The translations under genes were made by a program, and so were the position numbers. The notes beneath the pieces were generated by a model. That model saw only the letters and a list, made by a program, of their open reading frames with translations, was not told the DNA's origin and made no database searches. Below, piece after piece: positions 1 through 7,899 of a DNA stretch of 64,000 bases (position 1 is its first letter; every line of letters begins with the position of its first letter). This DNA comes from Fictibacillus barbaricus (GTDB lineage Bacteria; Bacillota; Bacilli; Bacillales; Fictibacillaceae): contig NZ_BMCE01000002.1 of the NCBI RefSeq assembly GCF_014635025.1, positions 1,550,001-1,614,000 on the forward strand, given 5' to 3'.

Positions 1-290
1 GGCTGCGGCAGAGCTTCAACAGCAGAGAACACATCGCGGATCTTTCGTACATTTCGGCGTACTTCTGATTCTGTTAACGTACGGCGCTCTTTAAGATCAG
101 CACCTGCACTGAACGCTTTTTCTCCTGCACCTGTAAAAATAACAACTCGAACGTCATTGTTATGATGAATGTCTTCAACGACTTCTTCGAGCTCTTTTAA
201 CGTGGAATAGTTGAAGCAGTTAAGCACTTCAGGGCGATTTAACGTCACATAAGCCACAAAGTCTTTTACTTCGTATAAAATAGCACTCAC
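1..290 (-). CDS. Enoyl-CoA hydratase/isomerase family protein (partial, N-terminal part only)
   Basis: Only the first 96 codons are in the window; the gene runs off the left edge. The GTG start is preceded by AGGAGG at good spacing. The visible part has the crotonase signatures: an early TLNRPEVLN motif and the oxyanion-hole strand FSAGADL near residues 69-75. It follows the thiolase gene by about 14 bases on the same strand, so it is probably the third gene of the dehydrogenase-thiolase-hydratase unit and takes part in the beta-oxidation-like lower part of phenylacetate or fatty-acid breakdown. The substrate cannot be told from the fragment. Confidence 0.85.
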   Translation of the reverse strand, partial: MSAILYEVKDFVAYVTLNRPEVLNCFNYSTLKELEEVVEDIHHNNDVRVVIFTGAGEKAFSAGADLKERRTLTESEVRRNVRKIRDVFSAVEALPQ

Positions 291-303
291 TTTGGTACCC
301 CTC

Positions 304-1509
304 CTATTCGTTAATCGCTTCTACGACGGAAGCAATTCCTTGACCGACTCCAATACACATCGTCGCGAGTCCGTATCGCGAACCTTGCTTTTTCATTTCA
401 TGGATAAGCGTCGTTAAAATACGCGCTCCGCTGGCACCGAGCGGATGACCGAATGCGATTGCTCCTCCGTTTACGTTCACTTTGCTGTGATCCAATCCCA
501 GCTCGTTGATGCATGCTAAAGACTGGGATGCAAAAGCTTCATTCAGCTCGATCAGATCAAGATTAGCTACGGAAAGTCCAGCGCGTTTCAACGCTTTTCG
601 TGAAGCTTCAATGGGACCAACACCCATGATTGATGGCTCAAGACCAGCAACACCGGATGAGATATATCGAGCTAACGGCTTTAATCCAAGTTCATCTGCT
701 TTTTCACGGCTCATTAAAAGAAGTGCAGAAGCTCCGTCGTTCACACCAGAAGCATTACCAGCTGTCACTGTTCCTTCTTTAAACAACGGTTTAAGTGTAC
801 CCAGTTTTTCAAGTGACGTTTCAGGACGAGGATGCTCATCCTCAGAAACCCACGTTTCGTTCCCTTTTCTGTCTACTAATCTTACAGGTACGATCTCTTC
901 TTTAAACCGGTTTTCTTCTATTGCCTTTTTAGCTTTTTGCTGAGAGTTGTACGCGAATCTGTCTTGCTCTTCTCTTGAGATCCCATACTTCTTCGCCACG
1001 TTTTCCGCTGTTTCAGGCATAGAATCTGTACCGAATTTTTCATGCATGAGAGGATTTATGAAGCGCCATCCGATCGTGGTATCAAACATCTTCATATCTC
1101 CACGGGGATACTCCACCTCTGGTTTCCCCATAACGAGAGGTGCTCGCGTCATGCTTTCCGTTCCACCCGCAATGAAAATGTCTCCTTCACCTGCTAAAAT
1201 CGCGCGAGCCGCATAGATAACTGCGTCCATGCCAGAACCGCAAAGACGGTTGATGGTCGTGCCGCCAACTTCAACTGGGAGATCTGCCAATAAAGCAGAC
1301 ATTCTTGCCACGTTTCGGTTATCTTCACCAGCACCGTTCGCATTACCGAATATGACTTCTTCAATCTCTTGAACTGGAACTTCGGGATTTCGTTCTACAA
1401 GAGCTGATATAACCACTGCTCCAAGGTCATCCGGGCGAACTGATTTTAACGCCCCTTTATAACGTCCGATAGGTGTTCGGACCGCGTCAACAATAACGAC
1501 TTCTTTCAT
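304..1509 (-). CDS. Acetyl-CoA C-acyltransferase (thiolase), probable 3-oxoadipyl-CoA type
   Basis: 401 residues, the full length for degradative thiolases. The nucleophile Cys90 sits in NRLCGSG, the catalytic His355 in AFGHPLGASG and Cys385 in CIGVGQG. The enzyme cleaves a 3-oxoacyl-CoA with CoA to release acetyl-CoA. Its ATG overlaps the stop of the upstream dehydrogenase gene (TAATG), which indicates translational coupling. Lying in a phenylacetate cluster, it most likely acts on 3-oxoadipyl-CoA and 3-oxo-5,6-dehydrosuberyl-CoA (the PaaJ role), but a general fatty-acid thiolase of the FadA/MmgA kind would look the same at this level. Family certain, substrate inferred. Confidence 0.93.
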   Translation of the reverse strand: MKEVVIVDAVRTPIGRYKGALKSVRPDDLGAVVISALVERNPEVPVQEIEEVIFGNANGAGEDNRNVARMSALLADLPVEVGGTTINRLCGSGMDAVIYAARAILAGEGDIFIAGGTESMTRAPLVMGKPEVEYPRGDMKMFDTTIGWRFINPLMHEKFGTDSMPETAENVAKKYGISREEQDRFAYNSQQKAKKAIEENRFKEEIVPVRLVDRKGNETWVSEDEHPRPETSLEKLGTLKPLFKEGTVTAGNASGVNDGASALLLMSREKADELGLKPLARYISSGVAGLEPSIMGVGPIEASRKALKRAGLSVANLDLIELNEAFASQSLACINELGLDHSKVNVNGGAIAFGHPLGASGARILTTLIHEMKKQGSRYGLATMCIGVGQGIASVVEAINE

Positions 1510-2381
1510 TACTTCTTCACCCCGCTGTTATCTGTGGTGTAATCGTAAACCCCTTTACCTGTCTTACGTCCAAGCCTTCCTGCTTTTACATACTTCACGA
1601 GAAGCGGTGCAGGTCTATATTTTTCACCTAATGTTTTATGAAGATAATTCAGATTGTTTAAGCGTGTATCCAATCCTACTAAGTCTCCAAGCTCAAACGG
1701 TCCCATCGGAAAATTCAATCCCAACTTGATCGCCTTATCAATATCCTCCGGTGTACCAACACCTTCTTGCAGCATGTAAAAGGCTTCATTTCCGATCATC
1801 GCAGAGATACGGCTCGTAACGAATCCAGGAAACTCGTTAACCGTTACCGTTTCTTTCCCCATCTTTACTGCAGCTTCTTTTGCAAGCTCCACCGTTTCAT
1901 CATTTGTTTCATGCCCTCTAACGATCTCAACAAGCGGCATTCTGTGTACCGGATTAAAGAAGTGCATCGCGATGACTTTTTCAGGACGCTTCGTAAATGA
2001 TCCGATCTCAGTTGGGCTCATCGTAGAAGTATTTGTAGCGAGTACGCAATGAGGTGGCGCAGAGCGGTCTAATTCTTCAAAAACAGCACGCTTGATCTCA
2101 ATATTTTCAGGCACGGCTTCGATCACTAGATCTGCACCGCTTACAGCCGCTGATAGATTAGCAGTATATGAAAGTCTTTCCTGTGCTCTCTCAGCATCAC
2201 TTTGCGACAGCTTACCACGAGATACCGCTTTTGAAAAAATAGAATCGATTTCTTTCTTTGCATTCTCCAGTTGTTCTTCCTTCACGTCAACAAGCTGAAC
2301 ATCAAAACCTCCAACAGCACTTACATAGGCGATGCCTCTTCCCATTACACCAGATCCGATGACTACTGCATTTTGCAACAT
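1509..2381 (-). CDS. 3-hydroxyacyl-CoA dehydrogenase (PaaH/Hbd-like)
   Basis: 290 residues. A Rossmann motif GSGVMG lies at residues 9-14, a catalytic Ser119 in NTSTM and His140 in HFFNPV, all typical of short-form hydroxyacyl-CoA dehydrogenases that oxidise 3-hydroxyacyl-CoA with NAD+. The frame is open 47 codons further upstream, but the ATG chosen has a clear AGGAGA 6 bases before it and gives the normal N-terminus. It is the first gene of a unit with the thiolase and a hydratase downstream. In the phenylacetate pathway it would oxidise 3-hydroxyadipyl-CoA (PaaH role); a 3-hydroxybutyryl-CoA substrate is also possible. Confidence 0.92.
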   Translation of the reverse strand: MLQNAVVIGSGVMGRGIAYVSAVGGFDVQLVDVKEEQLENAKKEIDSIFSKAVSRGKLSQSDAERAQERLSYTANLSAAVSGADLVIEAVPENIEIKRAVFEELDRSAPPHCVLATNTSTMSPTEIGSFTKRPEKVIAMHFFNPVHRMPLVEIVRGHETNDETVELAKEAAVKMGKETVTVNEFPGFVTSRISAMIGNEAFYMLQEGVGTPEDIDKAIKLGLNFPMGPFELGDLVGLDTRLNNLNYLHKTLGEKYRPAPLLVKYVKAGRLGRKTGKGVYDYTTDNSGVKK

Positions 2382-2398
2382 GGTCTCTCCTGCCTTTC

Positions 2399-2437
2399 TT
2401 AAACAAATGTTTAACTTTTGTGTGTAGACTCTGTCAA
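2399..2437 (-). promoter_or_regulatory. Candidate promoter with palindromic operator before the dehydrogenase-thiolase unit
   Basis: On the minus strand a perfect TTGACA (2432-2437) is followed after 17 bases by TTAAAC (2409-2414), a weak -10. That -10 lies inside a perfect 7+7 palindrome, TTAAACA-N2-TGTTTAA (2399-2414). The placement over the -10 suggests repression, probably by a TetR-type acyl-CoA-responsive regulator. No such regulator gene is nearby in the window. Seen: the sequences and spacing. Inferred: function. Confidence 0.5.
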
Positions 2438-2531
2438 TCTTAATGTTGATATTAAGGCCTTTGTGTAAAAAGCGAGCACGAATGCCCGCTTTTATTTTTG
2501 TAAACATTATCGCTATTAACACGAAGAAAGG

Positions 2532-2695
2532 AGTGGCTGAATTACCGCTCCAGATGCTCGCTTTCCGCGGGGCGAGCGGTGAGCCTCCTCGGCGCCAAGC
2601 GCCTGTGGGGTCTCACCTGTCCCGCTTCTCCCGCAGGAGTCTCGCATCTTCCGCCACAATCAACTTCTTTGTCAATGAGTTGCTTTCACAATGCC
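2532..2695. repeat. Dispersed dyad-symmetric repeat element, copy 1
   Basis: This stretch resembles segments at 50501-50640 and 62222-62386, and a divergent inverted one at 41347-41445. It is an imperfect inverted repeat throughout: GGTGAG..CTCACC arms enclose a central GGCGC-CAA-GCGCC hairpin (2591-2603), and related outer arms flank them. Short open frames run through it but lack a ribosome-binding site. It lies between the aldehyde dehydrogenase gene and the next promoter. No transposase or target duplication was recognised. Confidence 0.75.
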
Positions 2696-2760
2696 TAAAT
2701 AAATCACAATCTTTCAGAACTCCTCGTGTTAACAACACCGTTTAACAGAGCCTGTAATTA

Positions 2761-4269
2761 TTACAGATTAAAAGGATTCAACGGACGAGATCCTGTGTAA
2801 GAAACAACACTCTTTGTTTCTGTATAGAGATCAAGGGTTTCAATACAAAGTTCACGGCCAAACCCTGATTGCTTGTAGCCGCCAAAAGGTGTCCCTGGGA
2901 AAGCAGAGAACGGGGAGTTGATCATGATCGTTCCAGCTTGAATCATGCCTGCAACACGTGTTGCTTTTGCGTGATCCTTCGTCCAGATCGCAGCTGCGAG
3001 TCCAAAATCTGTATTGTTCGCTAGTTTTACAGCTTCTTTTTCATCTTTGAACGTGGATACAACCACGACTGGTCCGAAGATTTCTTCTTTAACCACTTTC
3101 ATATCCTCGTTTACATCAGCAATGATAGTCGGCAGGTACCAGTGGCCGTTTTCATAGCCATCCACTTTTGCACGTCCTCCGCCAACAAGAATAGTTGCTC
3201 CTTCTTCTTCTGCAGACTTTACATACCCATCGATCACTTCAAGCTGTCGCTCAGAGATGATTGCTCCAACGTGTGTTCCTTGATCAAGCGGGTTGCCGAG
3301 CACAAGTTTTTTTGCTTTTTCAACGAATTTCTCCATGAATGCATCGTAAACACTTTCCTCAATGTAAAGGCGTGATCGAGCTTCACAGGATTGACCCGTG
3401 TTATAGAAGATACCAAATAATGAGCCGTCAACAGCCGCATCAATATCTGTGTCGGCAAATACTAGGCTAGGAGATTTACCGCCAAGTTCAAGCGTTACTC
3501 GCTTTAACGTTTGAGACGCTTTTGCCATGATGTCTTTTCCTGTTCCTGTTTCGCCTGTAAACGCGACTTTATCTACACCTTCGTGTTCAGCCAGGTAAGC
3601 TCCCACTGTAGAACCATCACCAGTAATGATGTTAACAACACCTTCAGGAACACCAGCTTCGTGGCAGATCTCAGTCATCACGATTGCCGTAAGCGGAGTT
3701 AAGCTTGCAGGCTTTAAGATAACAGAACAGCCTGTTGCAATAGCAGGCGCGATCTTCCAAGCAGCCATCATCATCGGATAGTTCCAAGGGATGATCTGTG
3801 CACAGACGCCTTGAGGCTCTTTTAACGTGTAGTTCATGAACGGCCCTGGCATCGGGTTTACGGCACCGCGGTGGCTAACGATTGCTCCCGCGTAGAACTC
3901 AAAGTCTTCGATCGCCTGCATCACTTGCCCTTGTGCAGCACTTAAAGATTTACCGCTGTTTAAGATCTCAAGCTCTACAAGCTCGTTGAAACGAGAACGC
4001 ATGATACTTGCGATCTTGTTCAAGGTACGTGAACGTTTGTTAACAGGAGAGCGCTTCCATTTTCCTGTTTCAAATGAAGTTCTAGCAGCGATAACAGCAC
4101 GATCGACATCGGCTTTTGTTGCCTTCGCAACTTTTGCTAATGGTTCACCAGTTGCAGGATTGTATGTGACAAAATACTCCCCTTCAGACCCTCCAACGCT
4201 TTGACCGCCAATTACCATCTCGTAAACATCACGTTTTATTGCTTTTACTTCTGTCTTTGCTGTACTCAT
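2761..4269 (-). CDS. NAD(P)-dependent aldehyde dehydrogenase of the phenylacetate cluster
   Basis: 502 residues with the complete ALDH signature: Asn163 in PWNYP, general base Glu261 in ELGGKSP and nucleophile Cys295 in GQSCEARSR. The ATG used has AAGGGAG about 8 bases upstream; an ATG seven codons earlier has no Shine-Dalgarno. It is the last gene of the paaK-to-paaG run. It could be a phenylacetaldehyde dehydrogenase feeding phenylacetate into the pathway. Alternatively it could be the stand-alone dehydrogenase for 3-oxo-5,6-dehydrosuberyl-CoA semialdehyde that replaces the PaaZ dehydrogenase domain. It lacks the C-terminal MaoC hydratase domain of PaaZ. The substrate is unresolved. Confidence 0.9.
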   Translation of the reverse strand: MSTAKTEVKAIKRDVYEMVIGGQSVGGSEGEYFVTYNPATGEPLAKVAKATKADVDRAVIAARTSFETGKWKRSPVNKRSRTLNKIASIMRSRFNELVELEILNSGKSLSAAQGQVMQAIEDFEFYAGAIVSHRGAVNPMPGPFMNYTLKEPQGVCAQIIPWNYPMMMAAWKIAPAIATGCSVILKPASLTPLTAIVMTEICHEAGVPEGVVNIITGDGSTVGAYLAEHEGVDKVAFTGETGTGKDIMAKASQTLKRVTLELGGKSPSLVFADTDIDAAVDGSLFGIFYNTGQSCEARSRLYIEESVYDAFMEKFVEKAKKLVLGNPLDQGTHVGAIISERQLEVIDGYVKSAEEEGATILVGGGRAKVDGYENGHWYLPTIIADVNEDMKVVKEEIFGPVVVVSTFKDEKEAVKLANNTDFGLAAAIWTKDHAKATRVAGMIQAGTIMINSPFSAFPGTPFGGYKQSGFGRELCIETLDLYTETKSVVSYTGSRPLNPFNL

Positions 4270-4301
4270 TCTCTCCACTCCCTTTATCATTGCTGTACTT
4301 T

Positions 4302-5075
4302 CTATCTTCCTGTGAATACCGGTTTTCTCTTTTCTAAAAATGCATGTAATCCTTCTTGGTGATCCGCTGACTCTCCAGCAATCTTCTGTGCCTGTGCTTC
4401 ATACTTGAGCACTTCATTCAAATTGCTCTCCCAGCTCTTATTCAAATATCGTTTGATAAGTCCGATCGCTTTTGTCGGCATGTTTGATAGTTTTTCAGCA
4501 AACGTCTCCACTTCTAGCATAAATTCCTCTTCCGAGACGGTCTTTGTAACAAGGCCGAATTCCTTTGCTTGCTGCGCTGTGATTTTTTCTCCAAGAACCG
4601 CCAGCTCCATCGCTTTTGCGTGGCCTATCAAGCGAGGCAGGAAGTATAAGTTTCCTGAATCAGGAACCAGCCCAACATGAATGAACGCTTCTATAAAACT
4701 TGCTTTCTCACTTGCGATACGGAAGTCACAAGCTAGAGCGAGACTCATTCCAGCTCCCGCAGCAACACCGTTTACGGCTGCGATAACTGGTTTTTCCATC
4801 GTCACAAGCGCTTGCACCATCGGGTTATACCCTTTACGAAGGACTTCGCCATAATCCGTGCCATCGGTTGAACCTGTTAAGTCCTGGCCAGAACAGAAAG
4901 CACGGCCAGCACCTGTAATAACCACGGCTCTTACGCTGCTGTCTTTGTTCGCCTCTTTAATGGCCGAAACCATTTCTTTGTGCATGAGTGAGGTAAAAGC
5001 ATTCAACTTATCAGGACGGTTCAGTGTGATCCAGGCGGTCTTTCCTCTTGTTTCATAACTAATCGTTTCAAACAT
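4302..5075 (-). CDS. paaG: 1,2-epoxyphenylacetyl-CoA isomerase PaaG
   Basis: 257 residues, crotonase fold. The oxyanion-hole segments are CSGQDL (61-66) and NGVAAGAG (102-109), and the acidic residue is Asp139 in VPDSG rather than the hydratase Glu pair, as in PaaG isomerases. PaaG converts the ring epoxide to the oxepin-CoA and also moves double bonds later in the pathway. The chosen ATG has a GGGGGGAT ribosome-binding site and starts about 10 bases after the upstream paaF-like gene; the frame is open 15 codons further but would then overlap that gene. The context with paaABCD supports the name. Confidence 0.87.
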   Translation of the reverse strand: MFETISYETRGKTAWITLNRPDKLNAFTSLMHKEMVSAIKEANKDSSVRAVVITGAGRAFCSGQDLTGSTDGTDYGEVLRKGYNPMVQALVTMEKPVIAAVNGVAAGAGMSLALACDFRIASEKASFIEAFIHVGLVPDSGNLYFLPRLIGHAKAMELAVLGEKITAQQAKEFGLVTKTVSEEEFMLEVETFAEKLSNMPTKAIGLIKRYLNKSWESNLNEVLKYEAQAQKIAGESADHQEGLHAFLEKRKPVFTGR

Positions 5076-5085
5076 GGTTATCCCC

Positions 5086-5862
5086 CTACTTCCCTTTAAA
5101 CTCGGCAGGACGTTTTTCAACGAAAGCTTTCATGCCTTCTTTTTGATCCTGTGACGAGAATAATAGATAAAAGTTTTTACGTTCGAACTGCATGCCTTCG
5201 TATGTGGAATAATCGATTGATTTATAGACGGTTTCTTTGATTAAACGTGTTGATAAAGGTGCTCTTGAAGCTACGAGTCTCGCATATTTCTTTGCCTCGT
5301 CCACAACAAGCTCTGGAGCGATCACACGATTGATCACCCCATATTGAAGTGCTTCATCTGCTGTCATAGGATCGCCAAGCCACAGCCACTCAAGAGCTTT
5401 CTTTTGTCCCATCAGCTTTGTTAGCTTTACAGTGCCACCTGCACCAGGCATCACGCCAAGCTTGATCTCAGGAAAACCGAACTGTGCGTTTTCTGCGGCA
5501 AACAAGATATCTGCACATAGTGCAAGTTCAAAGCCTCCGCCAAAGCAGTAGCCGTTTACTGCACCAATGATCGGCTTCTTGATCGTTGCTAAGCGGTCCC
5601 ATTCTTTAAACTGATTTAATAGTTCAAGAGAAACGGCTGTATCTTCTTTCATTTCATCAATGTCGGCACCTGCTGCAAATGCACGCTCGCTGCCTGTTAA
5701 AACAATTGCTTTTACCTCATCATTACGGTCAAATCCTTCAAAAGCATCTAATAGTTCCGTAACCATCGGCCGGTTGATCGCATTAAGCACACGAGGCCTG
5801 TTTAATTGAATCAGAGCAATCCCATCTTCAACTGAGGTTAGAATTGTTTCGTAATTACTCAT
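5086..5862 (-). CDS. paaF: Enoyl-CoA hydratase PaaF-like
   Basis: 258 residues with both catalytic glutamates of true hydratases: Glu112 in GGGFELA and Glu132 in FPEIKLG. Oxyanion-hole segments are AAGADI and NGYCFGGG. In the phenylacetate pathway PaaF hydrates 2,3-dehydroadipyl-CoA. The ATG overlaps the last codons of the EthD-family gene by 8 bases (ATGAGTAA) and is preceded by GGTGAGG, so the two are translationally coupled. A GTG four codons upstream is possible but less well spaced. The next gene, paaG, starts 10 bases downstream. A general short-chain hydratase role cannot be excluded. Confidence 0.85.
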   Translation of the reverse strand: MSNYETILTSVEDGIALIQLNRPRVLNAINRPMVTELLDAFEGFDRNDEVKAIVLTGSERAFAAGADIDEMKEDTAVSLELLNQFKEWDRLATIKKPIIGAVNGYCFGGGFELALCADILFAAENAQFGFPEIKLGVMPGAGGTVKLTKLMGQKKALEWLWLGDPMTADEALQYGVINRVIAPELVVDEAKKYARLVASRAPLSTRLIKETVYKSIDYSTYEGMQFERKNFYLLFSSQDQKEGMKAFVEKRPAEFKGK

Positions 5863-6160
5863 TGATTTCCTCACCTATCATAAGCGTTACTAGTTCTGCC
5901 GCAAAGCTCATAAGATCTTTTCCAGATACTTTTCCTTCGTCAGACTTCATTGCGGCTTTCAAAGCATCATGATCATCGTAGTACATTTCACAAAGAATAT
6001 GGTAGTCGCTTTTACCCATTGGAGAACCAACAATCTTTGTTACTTCCATCTTGCGCAGTCCAGGAATCTTTTTTGTGATTTCTGTATGATGTCCAAAATA
6101 GTGCTCGTCGAACTGTTCGATGTTTTCCGGTGTTTTGTAAAGTGCGATTAGTTTTACCAT
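5855..6160 (-). CDS. EthD-family small protein in the paa operon
   Basis: 101 residues, a single ferredoxin-like alpha/beta barrel domain of the EthD type (LYKTPENIEQFDEHYFGHH near the N-terminus, histidines in HHTE). The start ATG has GGGAGGA at 8 bases; the open frame extends 18 codons more but into the paaD end. EthD proteins accompany several oxygenase systems, with no settled biochemical role. Here it is tightly packed between paaD and paaF, which suggests a helper function in ring oxygenation or in handling reactive epoxide or oxepin intermediates (inference). Confidence 0.8.
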   Translation of the reverse strand: MVKLIALYKTPENIEQFDEHYFGHHTEITKKIPGLRKMEVTKIVGSPMGKSDYHILCEMYYDDHDALKAAMKSDEGKVSGKDLMSFAAELVTLMIGEEINE

Positions 6161-6194
6161 GTGTGTTTTCCTCCCTATTTTTAACTTCATTTTT

Positions 6195-6698
6195 TTACAA
6201 TCCCATATCGGCAACTGGTTTCATTGCTTCAAACGGGTTCTTGCAAGACTTGCAGTACAGAATGCTTCTGCAGGCTGTCGGTCCAAAGATGTTTTCCATC
6301 GTTACATATGTGGATCCGCAGTATGGACAGTCGATCTCCCATGGCTCACCCATCACGTGGTTTGCGGGTGGAGGCGAGATGCCGAACTCTTTTAACCTTT
6401 CGCGTCCTTCAGGTGTGATGCGGTCCGTTGTCCACGATGGTGTAAATACAAAATTCACTTCAACAGATTGAATTCCTTCAACTTCTTCAATCGCTTTTTT
6501 TATATCTCGTTCGATGATGTGCAGAGCAGGACATCCTGAGAACGTAGGCAGTACGGATACCTTCACTGCTCCTTCTGTCACGTAAACTTCATGCACCATG
6601 CCAAGATCTAATATACTGACGGAGGCGATTTCAGGATCTTTTACTTTCCCAAGCGCGTCCATCACAATATCGGTCATGCTGTTTTTTAATTCGGACAC
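6195..6698 (-). CDS. paaD: Phenylacetyl-CoA epoxidase maturation protein PaaD
   Basis: About 167 residues. The N-terminal half is a MIP18/DUF59 domain (DPEIASVSILDLGMV; Cys56 in FSGCP); the C-terminal half is a zinc-ribbon-like module with CxxC pairs at about 124/127 and 149/152, the PaaD architecture. PaaD is thought to help assemble the iron centre of the PaaABC epoxidase. Start choice: an ATG at 6707 abuts the AAGGAG directly with no spacer, while the GTG at 6698 is 9 bases from it, so GTG is preferred. It lies between paaC and the EthD gene, all on the minus strand. Confidence 0.88.
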   Translation of the reverse strand: MSELKNSMTDIVMDALGKVKDPEIASVSILDLGMVHEVYVTEGAVKVSVLPTFSGCPALHIIERDIKKAIEEVEGIQSVEVNFVFTPSWTTDRITPEGRERLKEFGISPPPANHVMGEPWEIDCPYCGSTYVTMENIFGPTACRSILYCKSCKNPFEAMKPVADMGL

Positions 6699-6724
6699 GT
6701 GGTTCATCTCCTTTCTTAATCGTC

Positions 6725-7531
6725 TTACCAGCCAGTTGAAGGATTTGTTGCGTACACTTCTGAAAGTGTTGAAGTCGCTTGTTTTAAGTCATCTGTGTGA
6801 ACACCGTTTCGGCCATTGCCTCTTTCCATACGCGGTTCACCAGGATAGTTCGCTCCAACTTCTTTTAGTACCGCTTCAATCTTGTTGTTCCATCTCTTCT
6901 TCATTACGGCTTCATCATCGATAAGGTTCGCTTTCACGATATCTTCGTAGTATGGTCCTAGTGTCAGAACGCCGCCAAAGTCTTTCCATACCTTTTGAAT
7001 GGCTGTTGTCATTCGCTGGATGGCTTCATCTGTACTTGTCATGAGCTGTTTAAACCAAACTTCCCAATGCATAAGGTGGTAATATTGTTCAGTCATGATC
7101 TTGCGCGCAGCTTCAGCCAACGGCTCGTATGACGAGTGGCGAAGCGAATCTAGACGGATGTGCTTATGCACGGCGTAGAAGTAATTTCGTACAACCGTAA
7201 ACGCCCAGTCATAATCCGGTTCTTTTAAATACGTTCCAGGTCCGTTCACTTCTTCTAAGATAATGGCATTCCTGAACAGATCTGGTGTGCGAAGATGAGC
7301 AATTTTATCTGCTTCTCCCTCTCCAAGATCTTCAAGAAGGTTATAGTAGAGGTTCGCATGTCCCATCATGTCTTGTGAGATCGATGAGAACGCAACATCC
7401 TCTTCAATATGCGGTGCGAGGCCGAGCCACTCTGATCCGCGGAAAGAGAGGATGAAATCGTCATCTGCAAGCTGGTAAAGGAGCTCGATTAATGCCTTTT
7501 TCTCTTGTGGTTTCAACGTTTCCTGTGTCAT
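6725..7531 (-). CDS. paaC: 1,2-phenylacetyl-CoA epoxidase structural subunit PaaC
   Basis: 268 residues, ferritin-like four-helix bundle of the PaaA/PaaC family. The N-terminus LLYQLADDDFILSFRGSEWLG and the QDMMGHANLYYNLL helix are characteristic of PaaC, which pairs with PaaA but does not carry the working di-iron site. The ATG overlaps the paaB stop in ATGA, a classic coupled junction, and has AAGGGGAG upstream. Together with PaaA and PaaB it forms the oxygenase that turns phenylacetyl-CoA into the ring 1,2-epoxide. Confidence 0.92.
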   Translation of the reverse strand: MTQETLKPQEKKALIELLYQLADDDFILSFRGSEWLGLAPHIEEDVAFSSISQDMMGHANLYYNLLEDLGEGEADKIAHLRTPDLFRNAIILEEVNGPGTYLKEPDYDWAFTVVRNYFYAVHKHIRLDSLRHSSYEPLAEAARKIMTEQYYHLMHWEVWFKQLMTSTDEAIQRMTTAIQKVWKDFGGVLTLGPYYEDIVKANLIDDEAVMKKRWNNKIEAVLKEVGANYPGEPRMERGNGRNGVHTDDLKQATSTLSEVYATNPSTGW

Positions 7532-7875
7532 GAATTGTCTCCCCTTCCGCCAAGGATGTGCTGTTCTGTAAACTGCTCCTGATTGTAGTCACGCCACTTT
7601 TTCTTTAAATAACCATAGCCTTTTGTTTCTCTATATTGTTTATCGAGGCGCTTAAGCATTTCTTTCTCATCCTGATTAAGTCCGCGGATGTTCTCTCTTT
7701 TTACAACCCAAATATCAGCAACCGTTTCTCTTCTAAAAAAGTTCTCTTTCGCCATGATGAGCGCCATGTCTGCATTCGGTGCAAGCAAGCTGAAACTATG
7801 CTGAAACGGAGATTTATCTGTTTTTTTGCTGAAAACTTCATATACGTTGTAAAATTCATTTTTTTGTTCGTTCAC
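7528..7875 (-). CDS. paaB: 1,2-phenylacetyl-CoA epoxidase subunit PaaB
   Basis: 115 residues, starting with GTG after AAGGGAGAG. The VYEVF..F.HSFSLLAPN..MAL..AKENFFRR pattern and the IWVVKRENI strand match PaaB, the small subunit that bridges PaaAC dimers. It is somewhat longer than proteobacterial PaaB (about 95 residues), with an extra charged C-terminal tail rich in Lys, Tyr and Gln. It sits 24 bases after paaA and overlaps paaC by 4. Confidence 0.9.
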   Translation of the reverse strand: MNEQKNEFYNVYEVFSKKTDKSPFQHSFSLLAPNADMALIMAKENFFRRETVADIWVVKRENIRGLNQDEKEMLKRLDKQYRETKGYGYLKKKWRDYNQEQFTEQHILGGRGDNS

Positions 7876-7899
7876 GTTGGCTGTCTCTCCCTTCCGCTG

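Noticed and set aside
2443-2745. Plus-strand frame through repeat copy 1 (and the matching frame at 62243-62545)
   Set aside because: Runs through a noncoding dispersed element; no Shine-Dalgarno, and residues outside the element are unrelated between the two frames.
2761-4269. Assignment of the paa-cluster aldehyde dehydrogenase as PaaZ
   Set aside because: It has ordinary ALDH motifs and length, and lacks the C-terminal MaoC hydratase domain.
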